Positions 9,558 through 23,700 of a DNA stretch of 64,000 bases are shown one piece after another (within the stretch, counting starts at the first letter, position 1; each line of letters opens with the position of its first letter). This DNA is from Lepturacanthus savala. Taxonomy: Eukaryota > Chordata > Actinopteri > Scombriformes > Trichiuridae. Below the pieces are notes generated by a model. The model had not been told where the DNA came from. It ran no database searches and saw only the letters and a program-made list of their open reading frames with translations. The stretch spans positions 5,663,092 to 5,727,091 of the forward strand of contig CM060466.1 of NCBI GenBank assembly GCA_030544235.1. Reading direction: 5' to 3'. The position numbers and the translations under genes are program-made.

Positions 9558-10551
9558 TCTCCATGCATTAGCTTTAATGTTAGCATTAACGTTAGCATTT
9601 GCGTTAGCATTAGCATTAACGTTAGCATTAGCGTTAGCATAGAAAATTGTCAGAAGTTCTATAATCATCAATACTTGGCCTTCTGTTTCCCTAATACCAT
9701 GATATAATTGCTAAAATCCTTTGGCCGGAAAGGCTCCATGCGTTAGATTTAATGTTAGCATTAGCGTTAGCATTTGCGTTAGCATTAACGTTAGCATTAA
9801 CGTTAGCATTAGCGTTAGCATAGAACATGCCATGATATAATCACTAAAATCCTTTGGCTGGAAAGGCTCCATTAGTGAGCTCTAATGTTAGCATTAGCGT
9901 TAGCATTAGCATTCTGCATTCTGTTTCCTTAATACCATGATATAATCGTTAAAATCCTTTGTCTGGAAAGGCTCCATGAGTTAGCTTTAATGTTAGCATT
10001 AGCATTTGCGTTAGCATTAGCATTAACGTTAGCATTAGCGTTAGCATAGAAAATTGTCAGAAGTTCTATAATCATCAATACTTGGCCTTCTGTTTCCTTA
10101 ATACCATGATATAATTGCTAAAATCCTTTGGCTGGAAAGTCTCCATGCATTAGCTTTAATGTTAGCATTAACGTTAGCATTTGCGTTAGCATTAGCATTA
10201 ACGTTAGCATTAGCGTTAGCATAGAAAATTATCAGAAGTTCTATAATCATCAATACTTGGCCTTCTGTTTCCTTAATACCATGATATAATCGTTAAAATC
10301 CTTTGTTTGGAAAGGCTCCATGAGTTAGCTTTAATGTTAGCATTAGCATTAGCGTTAGCATTAGCATTAACGTTAGCATTAGCGTTAGCATAGAAAATTA
10401 TCAGAAGTTCTATAATCATCAATACTTGGCCTTCTGTTTCCTTAATACCATGATATAATTGCTAAAATCCTTTGGCCGGAAAGGCTCCATGCGTTAGATT
10501 TAATGTTAGCATTAGCGTTAGCATTAGCATTAACGTTAGCATTAGCGTTAG

Positions 10552-11302
10552 CATTAACGTTATCAGAAGTTGAATCATCAACACTTGGCCTTCTGTTTCC
10601 TTAATGCCATGATATAATTGCTAAAATCCTTTGGCTGGAAAGTCTCCATGCATTAGCTTTAATGTTAGCATTAACGTTAGCATTTGCGTTAGCATTAGCA
10701 TTAACGTTAGCATTAGCGTTAGCATAGAAAATTATCAGAAGTTCTATAATCATCAATACATGGCCTTCTATTTCCTTAATACCATGATATAATCGTTAAA
10801 ATCCTTTGTCTGGAAAGGCTCCATGAGTTAGCTTTAATGTTAGCATTAGCATTTGCGTTAGCATTAGCATTAACGTTAGCATTAGCGTTAGCATAGAAAA
10901 TTGTCAGAAGTTCTATAATCATCAATACTTGGCCTTCTGTTTCCCTAATACCATGATATAATTGCTAAAATCCTTTGGCCGGAAAGGCTCCATGCGTTAG
11001 ATTTAATGTTAGCATTAACGTTAGCATTTGCACTACCATTAGCATTAACGTTAGCATTAGCGTTAGCATAGAAAATTATCAGAAGTTCTATAATCATCAA
11101 TACTTGGCCTTCTGTTTCCCTAATACCATGATATAATTGCTAAAATCCTTTGGCCGGAAAGGCTCCATGCGTTAGATTTAATGTTAGCATTAGCGTTAGC
11201 ATTAGCATTAACGTTAGCATTAGCGTTAGCATTAGCATTAACGTTATCAGAAGTTGAATCATCAACACTTGGCCTTCTGTTTCCTTAATGCCATGATATA
11301 AT
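10552..11302. repeat. Block shared with 14,146-14,896 (offset 3594 bp)
   Basis: Rare variants occur in the same order in both places: CATGGCCTTCTATTTCC near 10,758 and 14,352, and TTTGCACTACC near 11,028 and 14,622. A single TTTGCACTACC unit also lies near 12,534. The right limit is where ATAATTGCTAAAA differs from ATAATCGTTAAAA. Confidence 0.85.
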
Positions 11303-14145
11303 TGCTAAAATCCTTTGGCTGGAAAGTCTCCATGCATTAGCTTTAATGTTAGCATTAACGTTAGCATTTGCATTACCATTAGCATTAACGTTAGCATTAG
11401 CGTTAGCATAGAAAATTATCAGAAGTTCTATAATCATCAATACTTGGCCTTCTGTTTCCTTAATACCATGATATAATTGCTAAAATCCTTTGGCCGGAAA
11501 GGCTCCATGCGTTAGATTTAATGTTAGCATTAGCGTTAGCATTAGCATTAACGTTAGCATTAGCGTTAGCATAGAAAATTATCAGAAGTTCTATAATCAT
11601 CAATACTTGGCCTTCTGTTTCCTTAATACCATGATATAATTGCTAAAATCCTTTGTCTGGAAAGGCTCCATTAGTGAGCTCTAATGTTAGCATTAGCGTT
11701 AGCATTAGCATTAACATTAGCATTAGCGTTAGCATAGAACATTGTCATAAGTTGAATCATCAACACTTGGCCTTCTGTTTCCTTAATACCATGATATAAT
11801 TGTTAAAATCCTTTGGCTGGAAAGGCTCCATTAGTGAGCTCTAATGTTAGCATTAGCGTTAGCATTAGCATTAACGTTAGCATTAGCGTTAGCATAGAAC
11901 CATTATCAGGATTGGAATCATCAACACTTGGCCTTCTGTTTCCTTAATGCCATGATATAATTGCTAAAATCCTTTGTCTGGAAAGGCTCCATGAGTTAGC
12001 TTTAATGTTAGCATTAGCGTTAGCATTAGCATTAACGTTAGCATTAGCGTTAGCATTAGCATTAACGTTATCAGAAGTTGAATCATCAACACTTGGCCTT
12101 CTGTTTCCTTAATGCCATGATATAATTGCTAAAATCCTTTGGCTGGAAAGGCTCCATGAGTTAGCTTTAATGTTAGCATTAGCGTTAGCATTAGCATTAA
12201 CGTTAGCATTAGCGTTAGCATTAGCATTAACGTTATCAGAAGTTGAATCATCAACACTTGGCCTTCTGTTTCCTTAATGCCATGATATAATTGCTAAAAT
12301 CCTTTGGCTGGAAAGTCTCCATGCATTAGCTTTAATGTTAGCATTAACGTTAGCATTTGCGTTAGCATTAGCATTAACGTTAGCATTAGCGTTAGCATAG
12401 AAAATTGTCAGAAGTTCTATAATCATCAATACTTGGCCTTCTGTTTCCCTAATACCATGATATAATTGCTAAAATCCTTTGGCCGGAAAGGCTCCATGCG
12501 TTAGATTTAATGTTAGCATTAACGTTAGCATTTGCACTACCATTAGCATTAACGTTAGCATTAGCGTTAGCATAGAAAATTATCAGAAGTTCTATAATCA
12601 TCAATACTTGGCCTTCTGTTTCCCTAATACCATGATATAATTGCTAAAATCCTTTGGCCGGAAAGGCTCCATGCGTTAGATTTAATGTTAGCATTAGCGT
12701 TAGCATTTGCGTTAGCATTAACGTTAGCATTAACGTTAGCATTAGCGTTAGCATAGAACATGCCATGATATAATCACTAAAATCCTTTGGCTGGAAAGGC
12801 TCCATTAGTGAGCTCTAATGTTAGCATTAGCGTTAGCATTAGCATTCTGCATTCTGTTTCCTTAATACCATGATATAATCGTTAAAATCCTTTGTCTGGA
12901 AAGGCTCCATGAGTTAGCTTTAATGTTAGCATTAGCATTTGCGTTAGCATTAGCATTAACGTTAGCATTAGCGTTAGCATAGAAAATTGTCAGAAGTTCT
13001 ATAATCATCAATACTTGGCCTTCTGTTTCCTTAATACCATGATATAATTGCTAAAATCCTTTGGCTGGAAAGTCTCCATGCATTAGCTTTAATGTTAGCA
13101 TTAACGTTAGCATTTGCGTTAGCATTAGCATTAACGTTAGCATTAGCGTTAGCATAGAAAATTATCAGAAGTTCTATAATCATCAATACTTGGCCTTCTG
13201 TTTCCTTAATACCATGATATAATCGTTAAAATCCTTTGTTTGGAAAGGCTCCATGAGTTAGCTTTAATGTTAGCATTAGCATTAGCGTTAGCATTAGCAT
13301 TAACGTTAGCATTAGCGTTAGCATAGAAAATTATCAGAAGTTCTATAATCATCAATACTTGGCCTTCTGTTTCCTTAATACCATGATATAATTGCTAAAA
13401 TCCTTTGGCCGGAAAGGCTCCATGCGTTAGATTTAATGTTAGCATTAGCGTTAGCATTAGCATTAACGTTAGCATTAGCGTTAGCATAGAAAATTATCAG
13501 AAGTTCTATAATCATCAATACTTGGCCTTCTGTTTCCTTAATACCATGATATAATTGCTAAAATCCTTTGTCTGGAAAGGCTCCATTAGTGAGCTCTAAT
13601 GTTAGCATTAGCGTTAGCGTTAGCATTAGCATTAACATTAGCATTAGCGTTAGCATAGAACATTGTCATAAGTTGAATCATCAACACTTGGCCTTCTGTT
13701 TCCTTAATACCATGATATAATTGTTAAAATCCTTTGGCTGGAAAGGCTCCATTAGTGAGCTCTAATGTTAGCATTAGCGTTAGCATTAGCATTAACGTTA
13801 GCATTAGCGTTAGCATAGAAAATTATCAGAAGTTCTATAATCATCAATACTTGGCCTTCTGTTTCCTTAATACCATGATATAATTGCTAAAATCCTTTGG
13901 CCGGAAAGGCTCCATGCCTTAGATTTAATGTTAGCATTAACGTTAGCATTTGCATTACCATTAGCATTAACGTTAGCATTAGCGTTAGCATAGAAAATTA
14001 TCAGAAGTTCTATAATCATCAATACTTGGCCTTCTGTTTCCTTAATACCATGATATAATTGCTAAAATCCTTTGGCTGGAAAGGCTCCATGAGTTAGCTT
14101 TAATGTTAGCATTAGCATTAACGTTAGCATTAGCGTTAGCATTAG

Positions 14146-14896
14146 CATTAACGTTATCAGAAGTTGAATCATCAACACTTGGCCTTCTGTTTCCTTAATG
14201 CCATGATATAATTGCTAAAATCCTTTGGCTGGAAAGTCTCCATGCATTAGCTTTAATGTTAGCATTAACGTTAGCATTTGCGTTAGCATTAGCATTAACG
14301 TTAGCATTAGCGTTAGCATAGAAAATTATCAGAAGTTCTATAATCATCAATACATGGCCTTCTATTTCCTTAATACCATGATATAATCGTTAAAATCCTT
14401 TGTCTGGAAAGGCTCCATGAGTTAGCTTTAATGTTAGCATTAGCATTTGCGTTAGCATTAGCATTAACGTTAGCATTAGCGTTAGCATAGAAAATTGTCA
14501 GAAGTTCTATAATCATCAATACTTGGCCTTCTGTTTCCCTAATACCATGATATAATTGCTAAAATCCTTTGGCCGGAAAGGCTCCATGCGTTAGATTTAA
14601 TGTTAGCATTAACGTTAGCATTTGCACTACCATTAGCATTAACGTTAGCATTAGCGTTAGCATAGAAAATTATCAGAAGTTCTATAATCATCAATACTTG
14701 GCCTTCTGTTTCCCTAATACCATGATATAATTGCTAAAATCCTTTGGCCGGAAAGGCTCCATGCGTTAGATTTAATGTTAGCATTAGCGTTAGCATTAGC
14801 ATTAACGTTAGCATTAGCGTTAGCATTAGCATTAACGTTATCAGAAGTTGAATCATCAACACTTGGCCTTCTGTTTCCTTAATGCCATGATATAAT
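14146..14896. repeat. Second copy of the 10,552-11,302 block
   Basis: This is about 750 bp with the same order of monomers and the same rare single-base variants as the earlier block. It is followed by several short units (to about 15,170) in which the hexamer tracts are unusually short. Confidence 0.83.
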
Positions 14897-17800
14897 CGTT
14901 AAAATCCTTTGTCTGGAAAGGCTCCATGAGTTAGCTTTAATGTTAGCATTAGCATTAGCGTTAGCATAGAAAATTATCAGAAGTTCTATAATCATCAACA
15001 CTTGGCCTTCTGTTTCCTTAATGCCATGATATAATTGCTAAAATCCTTTGGCTGGAAAGGCTCCATGAGTTAGCTTTAATGTTAGCATTAGCGTTAGCAT
15101 TAGCGTTAGCATAGAACATTATCAGAAGTTGAATCATCAACACTTGGCCTTCTGTTTCCTTAATGCCACGATATAATTGTTAAAATCCTTTGGCCGGAAA
15201 GGCTCCATGAGTTAGCTATAACGTTAGCATTAGCGTTAGCATTTGCGTTAGCATTAGCATTAACGTTAGGATTAGCGTTAGCATAGAACATTGTCATAAG
15301 TTGAATCATCAACACTTGGCCTTCTGTTTCCTTAATGCCATGATATAATTGCAAAAATCCTTTGGCTGGAAAGTCTCCATGCATTAGCTTTAATGTTAGC
15401 ATTAACGTTAGCATTTGCATTACCATTAGCATTAACGTTAGCATTAGCGTTAGCATAGAAAATTATCAGAAGTTCTATAATCATCAATACTTGGCCTTCT
15501 GTTTCCCTAATACCATGATATAATTGCTAAAATCCTTTGGCTGGAAAGTCTCCATGCATTAGCTTTAATGTTAGCATTAACGTTAGCATTTGCATTACCA
15601 TTAGCATTAACGTTAGCATTAGCGTTAGCATAGAAAATTATCAGAAGTTCTATAATCATCAATACTTGGCCTTCTGTTTCCCTAATACCATGATATAATT
15701 GCTAAAATCCTTTGGCCGGAAAGGCTCCATGAGTTAGCTATAACGTTAGCATTAGCGTTAGCATTTGCGTTAGCATTAGCATTAACGTTAGGATTAGCGT
15801 TAGCATAGAACATTGTCATAAGTTGAATCATCAACACTTGGCCTTCTGTTTCCTTAATGCCATGATATAATTGCTAAAATCCTTTGTCTGGAAAGGCTCC
15901 ATGAGTTAGCTTTAATGTTAGCATTAGCGTTAGCATTAGCATTAACGTTAGCATTAGCGTTAGCATTAGCATTAACGTTATCAGAAGTTGAATCATCAAC
16001 ACTTGGCCTTCTGTTTCCTTAATGCCATGACATAATTGCTAAAATCCTTTGGCTGGAAAGTCTCCATGCATTAGCTTTAATGTTAGCATTAACGTTAGCA
16101 TTTGCATTACCATTAGCATTAACGTTAGCATTAGCGTTAGCATAGAAAATTATCAGAAGTTCTATAATCATCAATACTTGGCCTTCTGTTTCCCTAATAC
16201 CATGATATAATTGCTAAAATCCTTTGGCCGGAAAGGCTCCATGCGTTAGATTTAATGTTAGCATTAGCGTTAGCATTTGCGTTAGCATTAGCATTAACGT
16301 TAGCATTAGCGTTAGCATAGAACATTGTCATAAGTTGAATCATCAACACTTGGCCTTCTATTTCCTTAATACCATGATATAATTGTTAAAATCCTTTGGC
16401 CGGAAAGGCTCCATGCATTAGCTTTAATGTTAGCATTAACGTTAGCATTTGCGTTAGCATTAGCATTAACGTTAGCATTAGCGTTAGCATAGAAAATTAT
16501 CAGAAGTTCTATAATCATCAATACTTGGCCTTCTGTTTCCCTAATACCATGATATAATTGCTAAAATCCTTTGGCCGGAAAGGCTCCATGCGTTAGATTT
16601 AATGTTAGCATTAGCGTTAGCATTAGCATTAACGTTAGCATTAGCGTTAGCATTAGCATTAACGTTATCAGAAGTTGAATCATCAACACTTGGCCTTCTG
16701 TTTCCTTAATGCCATGATATAATCGTTAAAATCCTTTGTCTGGAAAGGCTCCATGAGTTAGCTTTAATGTTAGCATTAGCATTTGCGTTAGCATTAGCAT
16801 TAACGTTAGCATTAGCGTTAGCATAGAAAATTGTCAGAAGTTCTATAATCATCAATACTTGGCCTTCTGTTTCCTTAATACCATGATATAATTGCTAAAA
16901 TCCTTTGGCTGGAAAGTCTCCATGCATTAGCTTTAATGTTATCATTAACGTTAGCATTTGCATTACCATTAGCATTAACGTTAGCATTAGCGTTAGCATA
17001 GAAAATTATCAGAAGTTCTATAATCATCAATACTTGGCCTTCTGTTTCCCTAATACCATGATATAATTGCTAAAATCCTTTGGCCGGAAAGGCTCCATGC
17101 GTTAGATTTAATGTTAGCATTAGCGTTAGCATTTGCGTTAGCATTAGCATTAACGTTAGCATTAGCGTTAGCATAGAACATTGTCATAAGTTGACTCATC
17201 AACAATTGGCCTTCTATTTCCTTAATATCATGATATAATTGTTAAAATCCTTTGGCCGGAAAGGCTCCATGAGTTAGCCATAACGTTAGCATTAGCGTTA
17301 GCATTAGCATTAACGTTAGCATTAGCGTTAGCATAGAAAATTATCAGAAGTTCTATAATCATCAATACTTGGCCTTCTGTTTCCTTAATACCATGATATA
17401 ATTGTTAAAATCCTTTGGCCGGAAAGGCTCCATGAGTTAGCTATAACGTTAGCATTAGCGTTAGCATTTGCGTTAGCATTAGCATTAACGTTAGGATTAG
17501 CGTTAGCATAGAACATTGTCATAAGTTGAATCATCAACACTTGGCCTTCTGTTTCCTTAATGCCATGATATAATTGCTAAAATCCTTTGTCTGGAAAGGC
17601 TCCATGAGTTAGCTTTAATGTTAGCATTAGCGTTAGCATTAGCATTAACGTTAGCATTAGCGTTAGCATTAGCATTAACGTTATCAGAAGTTGAATCATC
17701 AACACTTGGCCTTCTGTTTCCTTAATGCCATGATATAATTGCTAAAATCCTTTGGCTGGAAAGTCTCCATGCATTAGCTTTAATGTTAGCATTAACGTTA

Positions 17801-18238
17801 GCATTTGCGTTAGCATTAGCATTAACGTTAGCATTAGCGTTAGCATAGAAAATTATCAGAAGTTCTATAATCATCAATACATGGCCTTCTGTTTCCTTAA
17901 TACCATGATATAATCGTTAAAATCCTTTGTCTGGAAAGGCTCCATGAGTTAGCTTTAATGTTAGCATTAGCATTTGCGTTATCATTAGCATTAACGTTAG
18001 CATTAGCGTTAGCATAGAAAATTGTCAGAAGTTCTATAATCATCAATACTTGGCCTTCTGTTTCCTTAATGCCATGATATAATTGCTAAAATCCTTTGGC
18101 TGGAAAGTCTCCATGCATTAGCTTTAATGTTAGCATTAATGTTAGCATTTGCGTTAGCATTAGCATTAACGTTAGCATTAGCGTTAGCATAGAACATTGT
18201 CATAAGTTGAATCATCAACACTTGGCCTTCTGTTTCCT

Positions 18239-18407
18239 TAATGCCATGATATTGTTAAAATCCTTTGGCCGGAAAGGCTCCATGAGTTAGCTATAACGTT
18301 AGCATTAGCGTTAGCATTTGCGTTAGCATTAGCATTAACGTTAGCATTAGCGTTAGCATAGAACATTGTCATAAGTTGAATCATCAACACTTGGCCTTCT
18401 GTTTCCT
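18239..18407. repeat. Exemplar monomer, 169 bp, GATATTGTT deletion variant
   Basis: The core reads CCATGATATTGTTAAAA instead of CCATGATATAATTGTTAAAA, a 3-bp loss that turns a 172-bp unit into 169 bp. The next unit (from 18,408) has the same deletion, as do units near 18,750, 29,917, 31,534, 43,474, 61,595 and 61,765. The deletion therefore arose once and spread with larger duplications. Confidence 0.88.
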
Positions 18408-19088
18408 TAATGCCATGATATTGTTAAAATCCTTTGGCCGGAAAGGCTCCATGAGTTAGCTATAACGTTAGCATTAGCGTTAGCATTTGCGTTAGCATTA
18501 GCATTAACGTTAGGATTAGCGTTAGCATAGAACATTGTCATAAGTTGAATCATCAACACTTGGCCTTCTGTTTCCTTAATGCCATGATATAATTGCTAAA
18601 ATCCTTTGTCTGGAAAGGCTCCATGAGTTAGCTTTAATGTTAGCATTAGCGTTAGCATTAGCATTAACGTTAGCATTAGCGTTAGCATTAGCATTAACGT
18701 TATCAGAAGTTGAATCATCAACACTTGGCCTTCTGTTTCCTTAATGCCATGATATTGTTAAAATCCTTTGGCCGGAAAGGCTCCATGAGTTAGCTATAAC
18801 GTTAGCATTAGCGTTAGCATTTGCGTTAGCATTAGCATTAACGTTAGGATTAGCGTTAGCATAGAAAATTGTCAGAAGTTCTATAATCATCAATACTTGG
18901 CCTTCTGTTTCCTTAATACCATGATATAATTGCTAAAATCCTTTGGCTGGAAAGTCTCCATGCATTAGCTTTAATGTTAGCATTAACGTTAGCATTTGCA
19001 TTACCATTAGCATTAACGTTAACATTAGCGTTAGCATAGAAAATTATCAGAAGTTCTATAATCATCAATACTTGGCCTTCTGTTTCCC

Positions 19089-19259
19089 TAATACCATGAT
19101 ATAATTGCTAAAATCCTTTGGCCGGAAAGGCTCCATGCGTTAGATTTAATGTTAGCATTAGCGTTAGCATTTGCGTTAGCATTAGCATTAACGTTAGCAT
19201 TAGCGTTAGCATAGAACATTGTCAAAGTTGAATCATCAACACTTGGCCTTCTGTTTCCT
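19089..19259. repeat. Exemplar monomer, 171 bp, GTCAAAGTTG subfamily
   Basis: The junction reads CATTGTCAAAGTTGAATC, one base shorter than CATTGTCATAAGTTGAATC, which gives 171 bp instead of 172 bp. I saw no example before about 19.2 kb. It then becomes common, for example near 26,936, 30,554, 32,000, 39,045, 48,721, 52,315 and 62,400. It marks a younger or locally amplified subfamily. Confidence 0.87.
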
Positions 19260-19594
19260 TAATACCATGATATAATTGTTAAAATCCTTTGGCCGGAAAG
19301 GCTCCATGAGTTAGCCATAACGTTAGCATTAGCGTTAGCATTAGCATTAACGTTAGCATTAACGTTAGCATTAGCGTTAGCATAGAACATTATCAGAAGT
19401 TGAATCATCAACACCTGGCCTTCTGTTGCCTTAATGCCATGATATAATCACTAAAATCCTTTGGCTGGAAAGGCTCCATTAGTGAGCTCTAATGTTAGCA
19501 TTAGCGTTAGCATTAGCATTAACGTTAGCATTAGCGTTAGCATAGAAAATTATCAGAAGTTCTATAATCATCAATACTTGGCCTTCTGTTTCCC

Positions 19595-19675
19595 TAATAC
19601 CATGATATAATTGCTAAAATCCTTTGGCCGGAAAGGCTCCATGCGTTAGATTTAACACTTGGCCTTCTGTTTCCT
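19595..19675. repeat. 81-bp truncated monomer (GATTTAACACTTGG)
   Basis: The unit reads through GGCCGGAAAGGCTCC, GCGTTAGATTTAA and then joins directly to CACTTGGCCTTCTG. It therefore lacks the whole hexamer tract and the junction. Exactly the same 81-bp form is found at 27,297, 30,926, 39,406, 42,866, 60,517 and 62,774. Identical breakpoints imply one deletion event copied by later duplications. Confidence 0.92.
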
Positions 19676-19829
19676 TAATGCCATGATATAATTGCTAAAA
19701 TCCTTTGGCTGGAAAGGCTCCATGAGTTAGTGATTTCGTTAGCATTAGCGTTAGCATTAACGTTAGCATTAGCGTTAGCATAGAACATTATCAGAAGTTG
19801 AATCATCAACACCTGGCCTTCTGTTGCCT
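19676..19829. repeat. Exemplar monomer, 154 bp, GTGATTTCG subfamily
   Basis: This unit carries CATGAGTTAGTGATTTCGTTAGC in place of GTTAGCTTTAATGTTAGC. The first two examples are here and at 19,830; I saw none upstream. It is frequent downstream, for example near 25,165, 26,005, 38,110, 46,410, 51,880 and 58,860. A later sub-variant with GGCTTCATG appears only from about 46.4 kb onward (46,404; 47,772; 51,874; 55,454; 56,313; 58,847). Confidence 0.88.
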
Positions 19830-20759
19830 TAATGCCATGATATAATCACTAAAATCCTTTGGCTGGAAAGGCTCCATGAGTTAGTGATTTCGTTAGCATT
19901 AGCGTTAGCATTAGCGTTAGCATTAGCATTAACGTTAGCATTAGCGTTAGCATAGAACATTATCAGAAGTTGAATCATCAACACTTGGCCTTCTGTTTCC
20001 TTAATGCCATGATATAATTGCTACAATCCTTTGGCCGGAAAGGCTCCATGCGTTAGATGTAATGTTAGCATTAGCGTTAGCATTTGCGTTAGCATTAGCA
20101 TTAACGTTAGCATTAGCGTTAGCATAGAACATTGTCATAAGTTGAATCATCAACACTTGGCCTTCTGTTTCCTTAATGCCATGATATAATTGCTAAAATC
20201 CTTTGTCTGGAAAGGCTCCATGAGTTAGCTTTAATGTTAGCATTAGTGTTAGCATTAGCATTAACGTTAGCAGAAGTTGAATCATCAACACTTGGCCTTC
20301 TGTTTCCTTAATGCCATGATATAATTGCTAAAATCCTTTGGCTGGAAAGGCTCCATGAGTTAGCTTTAATGTTAGCATTAGCGTTAGCATTAGCATTAAC
20401 ATTAGCATTAGCGTTAGCATTAGCATTAACGTTATCAGAAGTTGAATCATCAACACTTGGCCTTCTGTTTCCTTAATGCCATGATATAATTGCTAAAATC
20501 CTTTGGCTGGAAAGTCTCCATGCATTAGCTTTAATGTTATCATTAACGTTAGCATTTGCATTACCATTAGCATTAACGTTAGCATTAGCGTTAGCATAGA
20601 AAATTATCAGAAGTTCTATAATCATCAATACTTGGCCTTCTGTTTCCCTAATACCATGATATAATTGCTAAAATCCTTTGGCCGGAAAGGCTCCATGCGT
20701 TAGATTTAATGTTAGCATTAGCGTTAGCATTTGCGTTAGCATTAGCATTAACGTTAGCA

Positions 20760-23700
20760 TTAGCGTTAGCATAGAACATTGTCATAAGTTGAATCATCAA
20801 CACTTGGCCTTCTGTTTCCTTAATGCCATGATATAATTGCTAAAATCCTTTGTCTGGAAAGGCTCCATGAGTTAGCTTTAATGTTAGCATTAGTGTTAGC
20901 ATTAGCATTAACGTTAGCAGAAGTTGAATCATCAACACTTGGCCTTCTGTTTCCTTAATGCCATGATATAATTGCTAAAATCCTTTGGCTGGAAAGGCTC
21001 CATGAGTTAGCTTTAATGTTAGCATTAGCGTTAGCATTAGCATTAACATTAGCATTAGCGTTAGCATTAGCATTAACGTTATCAGAAGTTGAATCATCAA
21101 CACTTGGCCTTCTGTTTCCTTAATGCCATGATATAATTGCTAAAATCCTTTGGCTGGAAAGTCTCCATGCATTAGCTTTAATGTTATCATTAACGTTAGC
21201 ATTTGCATTACCATTAGCATTAACGTTAGCATTAGCGTTAGCATAGAAAATTATCAGAAGTTCTATAATCATCAATACTTGGCCTTCTGTTTCCCTAATA
21301 CCATGATATAATTGCTAAAATCCTTTGGCCGGAAAGGCTCCATGCGTTAGATTTAATGTTAGCATTAGCGTTAGCATTTGCGTTAGCATTAGCATTAACG
21401 TTAGCATTAGCGTTAGCATAGAACATTGTCATAAGTTGAATCATCAACAATTGGCCTTCTATTTCCTTAATACCATGATATAATTGTTAAAATCCTTTGG
21501 CCGGAAAGGCTCCATGAGTTAGCCATAACGTTAGCATTAGCGTTAGCATTAGCATTAACGTTAGCATTAGCGTTAGCATAGAACATTATCAGAAGTTCTA
21601 TAAACATCAATACTTGGCCTTCTGTTTCCTTAATACAATGATATAATTGCTAAAATCCTTTGGCCAGAAAGGCTCCATGCCTTAGATTTAATGTTAGCAT
21701 TAACGTTAGCATTTGCATTACCATTAGCATTAACGTTAGCATTAGCGTTAGCATAGAAAATTGTCAGAAGTTCTATAATCATCAATACTTGGCCTTCTGT
21801 TTCCTTAATACCATGATATAATTGCTAAAATCCTTTGGCTGGAAAGTCTCCATGCATTAGCTTTAATGTTAGCATTAACGTTAGCATTTGCATTACCATT
21901 AGCATTAACGTTAGCATTAGCGTTAGCATAGAAAATTATCAGAAGTTCTATAATCATCAATACTTGGCCTTCTGTTTCCCTAATACCATGATATAATTGC
22001 TAAAATCCTTTGGCCGGAAAGGCTCCATGCGTTAGATTTAATGTTAGCATTAGCGTTAGCATTTGCGTTAGCATTAGCATTAACGTTAGCATTAGCGTTA
22101 GCATAGAACATTATCAGAAGTTGAATCATCAACACTTGGCCTTCTGTTTCCTTAATGCCATGATATAATTGTTAAAATCCTTTGGCCGGAAAGGCTCCAT
22201 GACTTAGCTATAACGTTAGCATTAGCGTTAGCATTTGCGTTAGCATTAGCATTAACGTTAGGATTAGCGTTAGCATAGAACATTGTCATAAGTTGAATCA
22301 TCAACACTTGGCCTTCTGTTTCCTTAATGCCATGATATAATTGCTAAAATCCTTTGTCTGGAAAGGCTCCATGAGTTAGCTTTAATGTTAGCATTAGTGT
22401 TAGCATTAGCATTAACGTTAGCAGAAGTTGAATCATCAACACTTGGCCTTCTGTTTCCTTAATGCCATGATATAATTGCTAAAATCCTTTGGCTGGAAAG
22501 GCTCCATGAGTTAGCTTTAATGTTAGCATTAGCGTTAGCATTAGCATTAACGTTAGCATTAGCGTTAGCATTAGCATTAACGTTATCAGAAGTTGAATCA
22601 TCAACACTTGGCCTTCTGTTTCATTAATGCCATGATATAATTGCTAAAATCCTTTGGCTGGAAAGTCTCCATGCATTAGCTTTAATGTTATCATTAACGT
22701 TAGCATTTGCATTACCATTAGCATTAACGTTAGCATTAGCGTTAGCATAGAAAATTATCAGAAGTTCTATAATCATCAATACTTGGCCTTCTGTTTCCCT
22801 AATACCATGATATAATTGCTAAAATCCTTTGGCCGGAAAGGCTCCATGCGTTAGATTTAATGTTAGCATTAGCGTTAGCATTTGCGTTAGCATTAGCATT
22901 AACGTTAGCATTAGCGTTAGCATAGAACATTGTCATAAGTTGAATCATCAACAATTGGCCTTCTATTTCCTTAATACCATGATATAATTGTTAAAATCCT
23001 TTGGCCGGAAAGGCTCCATGAGTTAGCCATAACGTTAGCATTAGCGTTAGCATTAGCATTAACGTTAGCATTAGCGTTAGCATAGAACATTATCAGAAGT
23101 TCTATAAACATCAATACTTGGCCTTCTGTTTCCTTAATGCCATAATATAATTGCTAAAATCCTTTGGCCAGAAAGGCTCCATGCCTTAGATTTAATGTTA
23201 GCATTAACGTTAGCATTTGCATTACCATTAGCATTAACGTTAGCATTAGCGTTAGCATAGAAAATTGTCAGAAGTTCTATAATCATCAATACTTGGCCTT
23301 CTGTTTCCTTAATACCATGATATAATTGCTAAAATCCTTTGGCTGGAAAGTCTCCATGCATTAGCTTTAATGTTAGCATTAACGTTAGCATTTGCATTAC
23401 CATTAGCATTAACGTTAGCATTAGCGTTAGCATAGAAAATTATCAGAAGTTCTATAATCATCAATACTTGGCCTTCTGTTTCCTTAATACCATGATATAA
23501 TTGCTAAAATCCTTTGGCCGGAAAGGCTCCATGCGTTAGATTTAATGTTAGCATTAGCGTTAGCATTTGCGTTAGCATTAGCATTAACGTTAGCATTAGC
23601 GTTAGCATAGAACATTATCAGAAGTTGAATCATCAACACTTGGCCTTCTGTTTCCTTAATGCCATGATATAATTGTTAAAATCCTTTGGCCGGAAAGGCT

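Noticed and set aside
18096..18290. Open reading frame of 64 codons on the plus strand, also at 29,764, 31,380 and 43,320
   Set aside because: It exists because the 3-bp GATATTGTT deletion and a TTAATG variant leave one frame open across a unit and a half. The four copies are explained by duplication of that block. There is no domain, no codon bias of its own and no conservation beyond the satellite.
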